DNA of 64,000 bases from Cytobacillus horneckiae (GCF_002835735.1 NZ_PISD01000030.1:186001-250000), one strand, 5' to 3'. Positions 6,511 to 16,247 are shown, numbered from the stretch's first letter. Notes: generated from the letters alone by a model not told the origin. Made by a program: numbers and translations.

Positions 6511-8139
6511 ATGGAGTTGATGATTCCGGAGAGGTTTTTGGAGCCTTTGGAGGTCGCGGCGAAGAGGATTGCAGAGAGTTTGAATCCAAATCAGCCTGAG
6601 GATCAGTCGCTTGTTCAGAAAGGGTTGATTTTATATCGTCAGGGACTTGTCAAGAATGTCCGGTTTGAGCAGTCGACGATTAAAGCCGTTGTGCTCGATG
6701 TGACTCGTGTGAATGTTGAGCTTAACCTTGATGACTTCTCATTCAGTACTTGCTCTTGCCCTGCCGAAGAATATTGCCGCCATCAAATGGCCGTCTTTTT
6801 CCACCTATTATCAAAGAAAAACAGTGTATCAACTTGGCTAGAAGGATGGCGTTTACCAATTAAGGAGAAAAAAACGCTGGCAGAGCTCGGGCTAAAGCGG
6901 GCAAAGGATTTAATTAAAAATGAAAAGGATGCTGAACCGGATTATGACCGCTGGATTCAGTTATTTAATGAGAACTTCGAAAACATTATGCTGCAATCAA
7001 GTAAATATCCGAAACCGTATGTCGTTCCTGACCTTTTTCACATATATTTAAGAAGAATCAATGCTAGCTCTCCAATGAAAAAAGAATGGAAATCACTTTA
7101 CCAGCTTATCTGCTCCATCCATTCCTTTGATTTATTGGATCGTTTTGCTGCTGATTGCGGTCATGATACGGATGATATCAATCGCTATTATCTTCACCTT
7201 TTTCAGGACTTGATGGAAGAAGCGGTTGTCATGATGAAGCGATTGTCTGCTGTCACCGTCCCCTTTGCTTTCGATTCTTATATCACTAAGCTAAAAGATC
7301 ATTCAGCAAACTTAATTCATAATACTAGCACATTGGTTGAATATGAACGGACCCAGCTTTATCGCCGCCTTTGGACTAATTTTTTCAAGAATAAAGACTG
7401 GCGTGAAGCTGAACTGGAAAAGTTAAATACATTCGATGATCCATCTACTCTTCCTATGATTGTTGGAAAGGCGCATATTCATATTCTGCTGCATAACGAT
7501 GATGCTGCACTTGCTATGTTGCCTAAGGAAGATGGAGAATTCGCACCGTATCTTTTTTACTGGATAGATTATTTTAATGGCCAAAAAGAATATACGAGGC
7601 TGGAAGGCTTTATCGAAAAACTTTTATCAAATACAAGACATTATTTAGAGACGGAATATTATCATCATAAATGCGTAGAATTTGTAAAAATCGTACTGGA
7701 TGTGATTACACCTTATTGCAGTCACATGAACCGGAGCGACTTATATGAAAAAGCACTGATGGAAACATTGCCATACAGCTTTTATTACTATGAGGAGTTC
7801 CTTTTCGAACAGGCTCAGCTAGAAAAATGGACCGACCTTCAGGCTCTTATTGGCATCGGTCTAACAGACATTCCTGAAAATCGTTTGAAGGTGATTGAAA
7901 AAGAATATCCGCAGCTTTTATTGCCGCTCTATCATCAAGCGATTCAAAAGGATATTGATATGAAAAACCGTGACCATTACCGCCATGCTGTCCGAAAAAT
8001 GAAAAAGCTGCGCACACTATATAAAAAATTAAAACAGAGCGAACAATGGGAACAATTTTTAGAAGAGCTATTGGAAAAAACTAAACGTCTTCGAGCCTTC
8101 CAGGAAGAGTGTAAAAGGGGTAAGCTCATTCATGCTTAA
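6511..8139 (+). CDS. ywqB: SWIM zinc-finger protein, YwqB-like
   Basis: 542 residues. ATG 6511 is chosen because AAGGAGG (6493-6499) stands before it; TTG 6508 is an equally spaced alternative. Upstream in-frame codons run through the REP half element and are unlikely to be translated. The SWIM motif C81-x-C83-x5-C89-x-H91 (CSCPAEEYCRH) is complete. The rest is helical and without recognised domains. SWIM proteins of this kind accompany SNF2 helicases in bacteria. The next gene is such a helicase and overlaps by 8 bases, as for ywqA/ywqB in B. subtilis. The cellular role is unknown; DNA binding in repair or recombination is the usual guess. Confidence 0.85.
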   Translation: MELMIPERFLEPLEVAAKRIAESLNPNQPEDQSLVQKGLILYRQGLVKNVRFEQSTIKAVVLDVTRVNVELNLDDFSFSTCSCPAEEYCRHQMAVFFHLLSKKNSVSTWLEGWRLPIKEKKTLAELGLKRAKDLIKNEKDAEPDYDRWIQLFNENFENIMLQSSKYPKPYVVPDLFHIYLRRINASSPMKKEWKSLYQLICSIHSFDLLDRFAADCGHDTDDINRYYLHLFQDLMEEAVVMMKRLSAVTVPFAFDSYITKLKDHSANLIHNTSTLVEYERTQLYRRLWTNFFKNKDWREAELEKLNTFDDPSTLPMIVGKAHIHILLHNDDAALAMLPKEDGEFAPYLFYWIDYFNGQKEYTRLEGFIEKLLSNTRHYLETEYYHHKCVEFVKIVLDVITPYCSHMNRSDLYEKALMETLPYSFYYYEEFLFEQAQLEKWTDLQALIGIGLTDIPENRLKVIEKEYPQLLLPLYHQAIQKDIDMKNRDHYRHAVRKMKKLRTLYKKLKQSEQWEQFLEELLEKTKRLRAFQEECKRGKLIHA

Positions 8140-10948
8140 AACTAGATATATTCATATAAAAATAAAAAGAATAAATCACGACTCCTTTCTCATTTATGCA
8201 CTAAATGAAAAGGGGCGTCCCCTTAACCCATTAGATTGGAAACCGATGCTGTTTCATTCACATGCAGAAAGCTTCTATGGGACGATGGTTGAAGATAAAA
8301 ATATTGATGGCATCCACGGGTTTATTCTCGACAGCTGGTCATTAATTACTTTATTTGCGACTGAGCAATTCAATCGTCTCATTGAGTGGGACTGGGACGA
8401 GGCGGCAGAAATTTGTTTATCCTCAGCCCCCATACTTAAAGAATCCATTGATGAAAAAATGTGGATGCCTGACTTTTCATCATGGGAGAATGACGAGTTC
8501 CGGTGGGCACTGCCGACCGATGTAATTGATGAATTCCATCACTCCTTCTGGACTCAAACCATCGGTTCAGAAGAAGTGAAACCATTTGTTGAACAACTTT
8601 TTCATCATGCGCTTGATCACTATTTAAATCGCAATAAACAAGCAAAGGCTGCGTTTGGTGAAAAATTAAAAGCACTTCGCAGTGAGCATTTGTCGCCGAA
8701 AGCCTTAACTGCTTATTTTGATGAGGAAAGCTGGCAGGAATGGATTCGCGTCAGCGCGAATCCTATTCCGTTTACCATTGGATTAAAACTTGAGGAGCCT
8801 GCGGAGTTAGATGACAGCTGGGAGCTTTCTATTTTTTTGCGAGGAAAAGAAGATCCTGATATCTTTGTTGACTTTAAAGACTATTCAAATTACCCGCTTA
8901 ACTGGCATGATTATGAAGATGACATAGAAAAAGAATTCAAGCGCTGGATACAAGTGTTCCCATGGCTGCAAGGTGAAAAAAACAAGCTCACAACCCAATT
9001 GACCGAAGATGAAGCGTGGACATTCCTTACTGAAGCGAGTGAAACATTGCTTGCACTCGGGGTGGAAATACTTTTACCATCCTGGTGGCAGGCAATGCAA
9101 AAGGCTAGCATGAAAGTAAAGGCCAAAGTAAAAGGTTCCAGCAGCAATCGTCCTTCATTTGTCGGCTTGCAAGCGATGCTTGATTATGATTGGCGCTTTT
9201 CCATGAATGGCATTGACCTTTCTGAAGAAGAATTTCGTACAATGGTGGAAGAAAAACGGCGACTTGTTTATATCCGTGGCCGTTGGATTAAGCTTGATCC
9301 ACATTTTGTGCGACAAATTCAGGATCTCATGAAGCAGGCGGAAAAGGAAGGCCTGCATGTGCGCGATTTAATTGAGCAGGAACTTCTTCATGAGGAAGAA
9401 GACAGCGATGATTTGTTAAACGATAAGGCTTTCGCCAAGATCCAGATTGAAATCAACCGCCAATGGAAGCAAATGGTGAAACAGCTGCGCAGTATTAAAG
9501 ATATTCCGCAGGAAATGGTTCCTACAAGCTTCAAGGGTGAACTTCGCCCCTATCAGCAGCTTGGGATGAGCTGGCTATTATTCTTGCGGCAATTTGGATT
9601 TGGTGCCATATTAGCAGATGATATGGGACTCGGGAAAACCGTCCAGCTATTATCCTATATCCTTAAAGTGAGAGAACAAGGTGAGGACGGTCCTGCTCTT
9701 ATTATTTGCCCAACATCAGTGCTTGGAAACTGGCAAAAGGAAATAGAACGGTTCGCACCTAAACTGAATGTCCATCTGCACTATGGAACACACCGCCTGA
9801 AGGGGCAAGACCTTAATAAAGCGGTGATGAATGCAGATATAGTTTTAACCTCTTATGGTTTAACGCATTTGGATATTGAAAGCTTGGAGCAGGTTGAATG
9901 GAGCTCTGTCAGCATCGATGAAGCGCAAAATATTAAAAATGCACAAACTAAGCAATCTCGTGCAGTTAGAAAATTAAAAGGCAAGCACCATATTGCACTC
10001 ACCGGTACGCCGATGGAAAATAGATTAACTGAGCTTTGGTCCATATTCGATTTTACGAATCATGGCTATTTGGGCAGCCTTGGCCAGTTCCATAAACGCT
10101 TTGTTCTTCCAATCGAGAAGGATAATGATAAAGGGAAGGTTCAACAGCTGCAGGCGTATATTCGCCCCTTTCTATTGCGCCGTACGAAAAAGGATGAAGA
10201 TGTGGCACTCAATCTGCCGGATAAACAGGAACAAAAAGAATACTGTCCACTCACAGCCGAACAAGCATCTCTATATGAACAGCTCGTTCAAGATACTTTT
10301 GCCCAAATTGAAAAGCTGACTGGCTTCGAAAGAAAAGGTTTAATTTTACAATTATTAAGCCGATTAAAGCAGTTATGCAATCATCCAGCACTGTATTTGA
10401 AAGAATTTACCGGGGATGTATCAATTGGGCGTTCGACAAAGTTAGAGAAGCTGGATGAACTTGTCAGCGCTGTCCATCACCAGGGCGAAAGCTGTTTAAT
10501 ATTCACCCAATATATTGAGATGGGGAAGATGATCCAGAAAATGCTTGAAGAAAAATATGGATTTGATGTGCCATTTTTAAATGGTAGTGTACCTAAAAGT
10601 GAACGGGATCTTATGATTGAACGCTTTCAAAAGCAAGAATTTCCAGTTTTTTTACTGTCATTAAAAGCTGGGGGGACGGGTCTGAACTTAACAGCCGCCA
10701 ATCATGTGATCCATTATGATCGATGGTGGAATCCAGCAGTTGAAAATCAAGCAACTGACCGGGCATACCGCATTGGTCAGAAGCGTTTTGTTCAAGTTCA
10801 TAAACTGATTTGTACAGGAACTTTAGAAGAGAAAATTGACGCCATGCTCGATCAAAAGCAAACGCTAAATGATCAGATTATCCAGAGCGAAGGCTGGTTA
10901 ACAGAGCTTTCTACGGATGAGCTACGTGATTTAATTTTGCTTTCCTAA
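8132..10948 (+). CDS. ywqA: SNF2-family DNA-dependent ATPase/helicase, YwqA-like
   Basis: 938 residues; ATG 8132 overlaps the end of ywqB. The N-terminal half (1-470) is the family-specific region. The C-terminal half is the SNF2 motor: Walker A DDMGLGKT near 498-505, DEAQ near 595, TGTPMENRLTELWS, and the second RecA lobe with GGTGLNLT (about 847) and the arginine-finger motif DRAYRIGQ. Bacterial SNF2 proteins translocate on duplex DNA and remodel bound proteins, including RNA polymerase. The coupled SWIM gene suggests the two products act as a complex. The operon ends at the terminator just downstream. Confidence 0.92.
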   Translation: MLKTRYIHIKIKRINHDSFLIYALNEKGRPLNPLDWKPMLFHSHAESFYGTMVEDKNIDGIHGFILDSWSLITLFATEQFNRLIEWDWDEAAEICLSSAPILKESIDEKMWMPDFSSWENDEFRWALPTDVIDEFHHSFWTQTIGSEEVKPFVEQLFHHALDHYLNRNKQAKAAFGEKLKALRSEHLSPKALTAYFDEESWQEWIRVSANPIPFTIGLKLEEPAELDDSWELSIFLRGKEDPDIFVDFKDYSNYPLNWHDYEDDIEKEFKRWIQVFPWLQGEKNKLTTQLTEDEAWTFLTEASETLLALGVEILLPSWWQAMQKASMKVKAKVKGSSSNRPSFVGLQAMLDYDWRFSMNGIDLSEEEFRTMVEEKRRLVYIRGRWIKLDPHFVRQIQDLMKQAEKEGLHVRDLIEQELLHEEEDSDDLLNDKAFAKIQIEINRQWKQMVKQLRSIKDIPQEMVPTSFKGELRPYQQLGMSWLLFLRQFGFGAILADDMGLGKTVQLLSYILKVREQGEDGPALIICPTSVLGNWQKEIERFAPKLNVHLHYGTHRLKGQDLNKAVMNADIVLTSYGLTHLDIESLEQVEWSSVSIDEAQNIKNAQTKQSRAVRKLKGKHHIALTGTPMENRLTELWSIFDFTNHGYLGSLGQFHKRFVLPIEKDNDKGKVQQLQAYIRPFLLRRTKKDEDVALNLPDKQEQKEYCPLTAEQASLYEQLVQDTFAQIEKLTGFERKGLILQLLSRLKQLCNHPALYLKEFTGDVSIGRSTKLEKLDELVSAVHHQGESCLIFTQYIEMGKMIQKMLEEKYGFDVPFLNGSVPKSERDLMIERFQKQEFPVFLLSLKAGGTGLNLTAANHVIHYDRWWNPAVENQATDRAYRIGQKRFVQVHKLICTGTLEEKIDAMLDQKQTLNDQIIQSEGWLTELSTDELRDLILLS

Positions 10949-10970
10949 GCTTACTGTGTTGCACTGACTG

Positions 10971-11009
10971 CCCCTAAAGGAGTTATTTCCTTAGGGGTAT
11001 TTTTAATTT
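10971..11009. terminator. Terminator after ywqA, shared with the convergent gene
   Basis: CCCCTAAAGGA and TTCCTTAGGGG pair with one bulged base, followed by ATTTTTAATTTT on the plus strand. The minus-strand gene's stop codon lies inside this region. Confidence 0.75.
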
Positions 11010-11356
11010 TGTAACCGTTTACTAACAACACCTGGGGCATTTCTCTTATTTGTCATGTATGTCACACGCTCTCCATCCTTAATGAGGAAACAAGATAAGA
11101 ACTTTAACAAGTCTCCCGCATGTACATCGTGTACGAATAATATTTTTTTCTCAAATTCAAGCTTATATTGTGGTGGTTGTTTCTTGATGTAGTGAAGAAT
11201 GATTGGGGTATTTTTCTTAATTGGAAGTTTGTGATATGTTGAAATTTCAGGACGTTTAATCAGTTGAAGGGCGTCATAAAATGTCGGCTGATGGTTAATA
11301 TTAATTTGATTTTCCCCCCTCTTAAAAAAATAAAGATATCTTTCTCTTTCTTTCAA
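11003..11356 (-). CDS. Hypothetical protein (117 aa)
   Basis: TTG start at 11356 with AGGAGG (11370-11365) eight bases upstream and a sigma-A promoter at 11379-11407, so it is probably a real gene. The product is basic, rich in Lys, Tyr and Phe, soluble-looking, and without signal peptide or membrane segment. I do not recognise a family. It is convergent with ywqA and shares its terminator. Confidence 0.65.
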   Translation of the reverse strand: MKERERYLYFFKRGENQININHQPTFYDALQLIKRPEISTYHKLPIKKNTPIILHYIKKQPPQYKLEFEKKILFVHDVHAGDLLKFLSCFLIKDGERVTYMTNKRNAPGVVSKRLQN

Positions 11357-11378
11357 ATGATCAGCCTCCTTTCGCCTA

Positions 11379-11407
11379 TATTTAAACTGCTAAAAATAAA
11401 TGGTCAA
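11379..11407 (-). promoter_or_regulatory. Sigma-A promoter of the 117-aa gene
   Basis: On the minus strand TTGACC (11407-11402), 17 bases, TAAATA (11384-11379). Confidence 0.65.
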
Positions 11408-11524
11408 TCCGCTAGCCTCTGCAAAGCGCAGCAACCCCTAACCTTAAATTATAATTCGACGAAACATTGCACATTCCTCCCAGTTCTTAATACCCACATC
11501 AATATTTTTAAACTTTTTTTCGAG

Positions 11525-11581
11525 CTTGTCGAAATTTGTGGGTGACAGGTACCTTTGTCGAATTATGGAGGTGACAGGTAC
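11525..11581. repeat. Two tandem REP-like half elements (copy C)
   Basis: Two right-arm copies in the same orientation: CTTGTCGAAATTTGTGGG-TGACAGGTACC, then TTGTCGAATTATGGAGG-TGACAGGTAC. A head-to-tail pair differs from the inverted pairs at 5499 and 57802. Confidence 0.75.
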
Positions 11582-11584
11582 TCA

Positions 11585-11622
11585 AAAAATCCCCCAGCCG
11601 CTTTGCGGGTGGGGGATTTTTT
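11585..11622. terminator. Strong bidirectional terminator
   Basis: AAAAAATCCCCC and GGGGGATTTTTT form the outer stem, with GCCGC/GCGGG inside. It has T-runs on both strands and would end the lactocepin-like gene (minus strand). Confidence 0.85.
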
Positions 11623-11749
11623 GAAATTTTTTGATTTTGATTTTGATTTTTTGATTTTTTGATTTTTTGATTTTTTGATTTTTTGATTTTTTGATTTTGA
11701 TTTTTTGATTTTGATTTTTTGATTTTGATTTTGATTTTTTGATTTTGGG
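11618..11749. repeat. (GATTTT/GATTTTTT)n microsatellite
   Basis: About 16 units of GA followed by 4 or 6 T in mixed order. It is non-coding and lies 70 bases past the stop of the large protease gene, so it cannot phase-shift that reading frame. Confidence 0.9.
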
Positions 11750-11818
11750 ATTTAATTTTTTCTCTCTTTCATTCTTCCTTTGTCCTTACCGTGAATTTAC
11801 TTTGTGTAAGCATAAGGT

Positions 11819-14800
11819 TTATAAGCTTATTTTAACACCGATGCCTGGATTGCCAGTGGTAATCGGCTTGGTAGGTGAAGGTGCTGGGGCTTTAATGCCG
11901 CCACCGCCACCCGGAAGCTCAGGCTTAATGATTTTTCCTGGTTTTTCAGGGACTGGGTTCGGGTTGAATTTCCCTCCGTCTGGTGTTTCGCCAGTTTCCG
12001 GAGCTGTTTCACCTTCACCAAGTTTGAACAAGTCCAATGTTCTTACTGTTTTGTTTCCTGCAAGGTCTGTTGCTTCAAATGTAAATTGGTTAGGGCCCTC
12101 TTTTAGCTCTAATTCAATTTCTTCAATGACATGCTCGAAGCTTCTCATTTCATATGGAGCTTGGAACTCCTTGAAGAACAGCTCGTCTCCATCTAAATAG
12201 AAGCGAATTTCATCAAAATTATCAGCCACTCTCACATCAACAATCGGATTGTCAGCACCATGCTCGATATACTCGCTAGCAGGAGCGCCGATTACTTCAA
12301 CTTCTGGAGCTGTTGCATCAACCATGATTGTGCGCTTGAATTTAGAAACATTCCCTGCAGAGTCAACTGCTTTCACTTCAAATGAAGGAACACCATCTTC
12401 AAAATGAAGCGTTGTATCGAATGTATACTCAGCTTTCTCTTCATTGTAAGTTAACTCTACGTCTTGTCCAGCAATCGTAAATTCGTCAATATCAGACTCA
12501 TCTACTACCTTTCCGGTGAATTTAACATCATTTGTATTTACCGTACCTAATGCGTCTGGACTATCCAAATAAACCTCTGGCGCTTTTTTATCATGGTTCA
12601 CTTCAGTTACCTCAGCCTCAACTGCTGTTTTGTTGCCAGCAAAATCATAAGACTCAACAGTTACTACGGAACCAACTTCTAATTCTTCACCAAATGCGTA
12701 TTCACTTGCATCTCCAGCAAGAGGCTCATCAAGAACAGTCTCGCCATCTATTAAAATATCTAAATAGGATATGCCAGAACCGCCTTCATTATCCTCAGCA
12801 TTAATGCTTAATGCTGTATTATCCTCAACAACATCAAACGCCACTTCCGGTGCAATTGTATCGATTTTAACTGGAATCTTAACTGATTGCCACTCAGCAT
12901 CAGGGAAGTCAATAACCGATTTAATTTCAAAATAATATTGACCATCGGCAGCTACCTTGTTTTTGATTTTCCCGTCCCATTTCCAACTAGGATTCAATTT
13001 ATAATACGAACCGTTTCCACGATCATAATAGTCTTTACGCACTTCATTTTCGGTGCGCAGCTTTCTTAATTGCTTGCCGTCTTCATCAACGATATTGAAT
13101 TCTACCTTTTTTGCATTTCGCAAGAAAGTAAGAGCTGGAATGAACGCTTCCTGAACTTTATCTCCATTTGGAGAAATTGCTATTTTATCCGCTTCAAATT
13201 TTCCGTTGATCGGATTATATCCTAAATAATTATAGCTGTCATTTTCCGCATAAACTGCTCCAGCCATACCGTAGAAAGAATCATCATCATACTTCAATCC
13301 ATCCAAAATAGGCGCTTGATCCCAGTTGCCTTTAAAGCCAACATACGGAACAGATAATTGCGGATGTGTATCTGCTGAATCAGTTAATGTCACATAACCT
13401 TCAACAAAATATCCATTCGGGAATACTTCATCTACATCAACTGGAGTCGTCCAATCACCAGTGCGGCTAGGATCTACCACTTGAGCATTACTCACGTCTG
13501 CGACTACTGTGAATGTGACTGAACCTCCAGCTGGAACAGTAATTTCAGCTGAATCCTGACCATCAACAGTAACATTTACATTCAATAACCCTTGCGTTTC
13601 AAGCTCGTCTACTGCCCATCCTAATTCTCCATAGGCAGCAAAATCAGTTTGAATATTGGCTGCAGCATCATAGGTTACATCTTCGTCACTAAAGTTTTGA
13701 GCCTTTAAAGTGAATTCGAACTGATTGCCCACCTCTTTCAAAGCAACCTTTGCTTCATCCGTTTCGACTTCTGTGACTACAACAGGCGTTGAAAGAGCTG
13801 AATGAAGCTGCATAATTCCAGAGCCTTGACGACGTGGAGAATATGGCAGGTTCCATTCAAGTGAACTATTCACTGTTCCTTGATCGACAACAGGCTGAGC
13901 TGTATTCATCATAATATTTTTCGCAGTATACACACGATCATAGCCGATTAAATCAAAGTCCGCATCTACTCTTTGTAAAACAAGGGCTGCACCACCGGCA
14001 ACGTGAGGAGCTGCCATAGATGTACCGCTCATCATTCCGTATTGTCCATTTTCTAAAGTAGAATATATTTGTCCACCTGGTGCTGTAATTTCCGGTTTGA
14101 AATCAAGGCTAGGCGTCACACCCCATGAAGTGAAATCACTCATTTTTCCGCCTTCAGGGTTTGGCGCTGTTGTTTTTTCACCTTCAAATGTAAAAGTCAC
14201 TTTTTCACCACCACGAATAGCTGATACAATTTTGTCCCCATCATTCTTAAGCATGAATAATTGAGGAATTGTAATGCTTGGATCAGATGCCATGTTTACA
14301 TAGCCATCTGCATTATTGTAAATAATTACTCCAACCGCTCCAGCAGCTTGTGCATTTACAGCCTTTTCAATAAACGTTAATCCTCCGCGTTGAACCATCG
14401 CATACTTTCCAGAAACATCTGAGAGTTCCTCAGGGTATCCTAAACCGCCATCAGCCACATCAAAAGTTTTTGTTTCAACATCATTTGGATGCTTGCTTCC
14501 AGCAGATAAGAATGGTGATTCACTAGATTCCCCGCCAAACTCTACTTTGACTGCATCAAGATCCATAAAATGATTTTCAATTGAAGCCACTTGAAGTGAA
14601 TCATAAGAAATACCTGGTGCACCCACTACACCTACATCAGGGTTTTCAGAAGTGGGGTTAGCGAATCCATTGCCAAAGTGTGCAGAGTTACCCGCAGAAA
14701 TTGACATTAAAATACCGTTTTCAACTGCTCTGCCAACCGCTTTATGCTCAGCTGAATCAGGAGATACAAAACTCGCTGGAGAACCTAAGCTCATGTTCAG

Positions 14801-15763
14801 CACGTCTGCACCAAGAACGATTGCGTCATCAATTGCCTTTACATAAATATCACCATATGTTGAGCGAAAGTTTGGATCATTGCCAAAAACCTTTAATCCT
14901 AAAATTTGCGCTTCAGGTGCGACACCCTTAATACCGCCGTCATCTTCGTTTCCATTAGCTCCAACAGTGCCCGATACGTGCATGCCATGCATGTTGGCAC
15001 CTGGTGCTACATCCTGGATAATGTCATTTTCGTCCATATAGTTATAGGCATATGGAACTTTTTCTGTATAGTATGAACCCGACAGGTCGCTATCTCTTTT
15101 AATGCGGTCGACCTTACTCTCTGTCAAATCCACTTCTGTTTCATCTGATAAAACCATATCTTGGTGACCTGGGTCAATACCCGTGTCAATCACGCCAACG
15201 ACCATGCCATTCCCTTTATAGCCATAGTCTCTCCAAGCTTCTTGCGCTTGTACTAATTCTTTACTGTAAACCATATCTGGCGCTTCTTCAGGTCGCTCAT
15301 ATTCATTTACAACTTCAACCGAAGAGACATTTTTTATTTCTTTTACTTTTTCTATATCTCCGTACATCATTTCTGCACTGAAGCCATTCACAACCGTTGT
15401 AAAGCTTTCATGTTCTACCAATTTAACTTTGTTTTTCTTCACTTGGTTTTTTACTGCTTGCTGCTCCGCTAATTTTTCATTTGTGAGCTGCTTCTTTTTT
15501 GCCTCAGGCAATTCTTTATACATTTTCTTTTGTTTTTGGGCATACAGAATGGTTGGGTCACTCTTCATTTCAACGATGACACGAACAATATCTGTATTTT
15601 TATACTGCTTGTCCACCTCGCTTTTTTCAAGCTTCTGTAAAGTGGTCTGATTCTCTTTTGCTTTTGTATTCTCGACCTTGTTCGGCACTGCGGCTGAAAC
15701 AGAACTTGAGAACACGAGCAGAAAAGCGATTAAAACGACTAGAATTCGGCTTTTCCTCACCAT
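11819..15763 (-). CDS. Large secreted S8 serine protease, lactocepin/C5a-peptidase type
   Basis: 1314 residues. Signal peptide (cut near VSAA), inhibitor-like propeptide (about 55-155), and subtilisin domain with Asp193 (VIDTGID), His258 (HGMHVSGT), Asn in SISAGNSAHF and Ser582 (SGTSMAAPH). A PA domain (about 400-520, VIIYNNADGY) is inserted between Asn and Ser. After the catalytic part come Fn3-like and bacterial Ig-like modules, many starting with an APEV-type strand. A Gly/Pro-rich tail ends GNPGIGVKISL. There is no LPXTG sorting signal or C-terminal membrane helix, unlike most lactocepins, so release or non-covalent attachment is likely. Start: ATG 15763 is close (4 bases) to the ribosome site; GTG 15760 is possible. 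It degrades extracellular protein for nutrition. Confidence 0.92.
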   Translation of the reverse strand: MVRKSRILVVLIAFLLVFSSSVSAAVPNKVENTKAKENQTTLQKLEKSEVDKQYKNTDIVRVIVEMKSDPTILYAQKQKKMYKELPEAKKKQLTNEKLAEQQAVKNQVKKNKVKLVEHESFTTVVNGFSAEMMYGDIEKVKEIKNVSSVEVVNEYERPEEAPDMVYSKELVQAQEAWRDYGYKGNGMVVGVIDTGIDPGHQDMVLSDETEVDLTESKVDRIKRDSDLSGSYYTEKVPYAYNYMDENDIIQDVAPGANMHGMHVSGTVGANGNEDDGGIKGVAPEAQILGLKVFGNDPNFRSTYGDIYVKAIDDAIVLGADVLNMSLGSPASFVSPDSAEHKAVGRAVENGILMSISAGNSAHFGNGFANPTSENPDVGVVGAPGISYDSLQVASIENHFMDLDAVKVEFGGESSESPFLSAGSKHPNDVETKTFDVADGGLGYPEELSDVSGKYAMVQRGGLTFIEKAVNAQAAGAVGVIIYNNADGYVNMASDPSITIPQLFMLKNDGDKIVSAIRGGEKVTFTFEGEKTTAPNPEGGKMSDFTSWGVTPSLDFKPEITAPGGQIYSTLENGQYGMMSGTSMAAPHVAGGAALVLQRVDADFDLIGYDRVYTAKNIMMNTAQPVVDQGTVNSSLEWNLPYSPRRQGSGIMQLHSALSTPVVVTEVETDEAKVALKEVGNQFEFTLKAQNFSDEDVTYDAAANIQTDFAAYGELGWAVDELETQGLLNVNVTVDGQDSAEITVPAGGSVTFTVVADVSNAQVVDPSRTGDWTTPVDVDEVFPNGYFVEGYVTLTDSADTHPQLSVPYVGFKGNWDQAPILDGLKYDDDSFYGMAGAVYAENDSYNYLGYNPINGKFEADKIAISPNGDKVQEAFIPALTFLRNAKKVEFNIVDEDGKQLRKLRTENEVRKDYYDRGNGSYYKLNPSWKWDGKIKNKVAADGQYYFEIKSVIDFPDAEWQSVKIPVKIDTIAPEVAFDVVEDNTALSINAEDNEGGSGISYLDILIDGETVLDEPLAGDASEYAFGEELEVGSVVTVESYDFAGNKTAVEAEVTEVNHDKKAPEVYLDSPDALGTVNTNDVKFTGKVVDESDIDEFTIAGQDVELTYNEEKAEYTFDTTLHFEDGVPSFEVKAVDSAGNVSKFKRTIMVDATAPEVEVIGAPASEYIEHGADNPIVDVRVADNFDEIRFYLDGDELFFKEFQAPYEMRSFEHVIEEIELELKEGPNQFTFEATDLAGNKTVRTLDLFKLGEGETAPETGETPDGGKFNPNPVPEKPGKIIKPELPGGGGGIKAPAPSPTKPITTGNPGIGVKISL

Positions 15764-15838
15764 CCAACTCCCCTTTTTTATAATTCAGAATTTTTTTATT
15801 TCTATTTAAAGGTAACACAACCATTTTTTTAGTTTTAG

Positions 15839-15852
15839 AGTACTAAAGTACT
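15839..15852. promoter_or_regulatory. Candidate operator upstream of the lactocepin-like gene
   Basis: AGTACT-AA-AGTACT, two self-complementary hexamers two bases apart, about 80 bases before the start codon. Which regulator would bind is unknown. The rest of 15764-15950 shows no gene. Confidence 0.35.
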
Positions 15853-15950
15853 GATTACCAAAATTTATGATAGGTCCTTTTATTTATTTTTAATCTTCTG
15901 ATTTATTTACGCAAATTAGAGGCTATGCTGATTTAACGCATAAAATCAAT

Positions 15951-15980
15951 AAGAAAATGCCAATGCACTTTTGCATCGGC
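15951..15980 (-). terminator. Terminator of the ssbB operon
   Basis: GCCAATGCA (15959-15967) and TGCATCGGC (15972-15980) pair with one G-T. On the minus strand it is followed by ATTTTCTTATT. Confidence 0.6.
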
Positions 15981-16061
15981 AATAATGGGGAGAAAGATCG
16001 AGGATGTTAATTGATTTTCTATAATGAGGCTTTTGCGGGGATTGTCCTGAATGATGATAAA

Positions 16062-16247
16062 TTATGAAAATGTCCTTAATCCTTCAGTATTTCTCTCATT
16101 GGAGTCTCGTGATTCATGGATATACATTTCCAATTGTATAACGCGATGATATAATTCATCCACACGCTGATTAGATCTACCAAGCATCTTTATTAGACTT
16201 TCCAGCAAGGACTCTGTCGCTTTCACTTCGACTGATTTCCCTTCCAT
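16062..16247 (-). CDS. Small coiled-coil protein overlapping the end of ssbB (61 aa)
   Basis: ATG 16247 lies inside ssbB in another frame, about ten bases after an AGAGGAG site. The reading frame extends 115 bases beyond the ssbB stop before the operon terminator. The sequence (MEGKSVEVKATESLLESLIK...) has Leu/Ile heptad spacing and ordinary composition, which favours a real product over a shadow frame. I do not recognise it. Translational coupling to ssbB is possible. Confidence 0.5.
   Translation of the reverse strand: MEGKSVEVKATESLLESLIKMLGRSNQRVDELYHRVIQLEMYIHESRDSNERNTEGLRTFS

Noticed and set aside
11618-11749. Phase-variation switch for the large protease
   Set aside because: The tract is downstream of the gene's stop and beyond its promoter.
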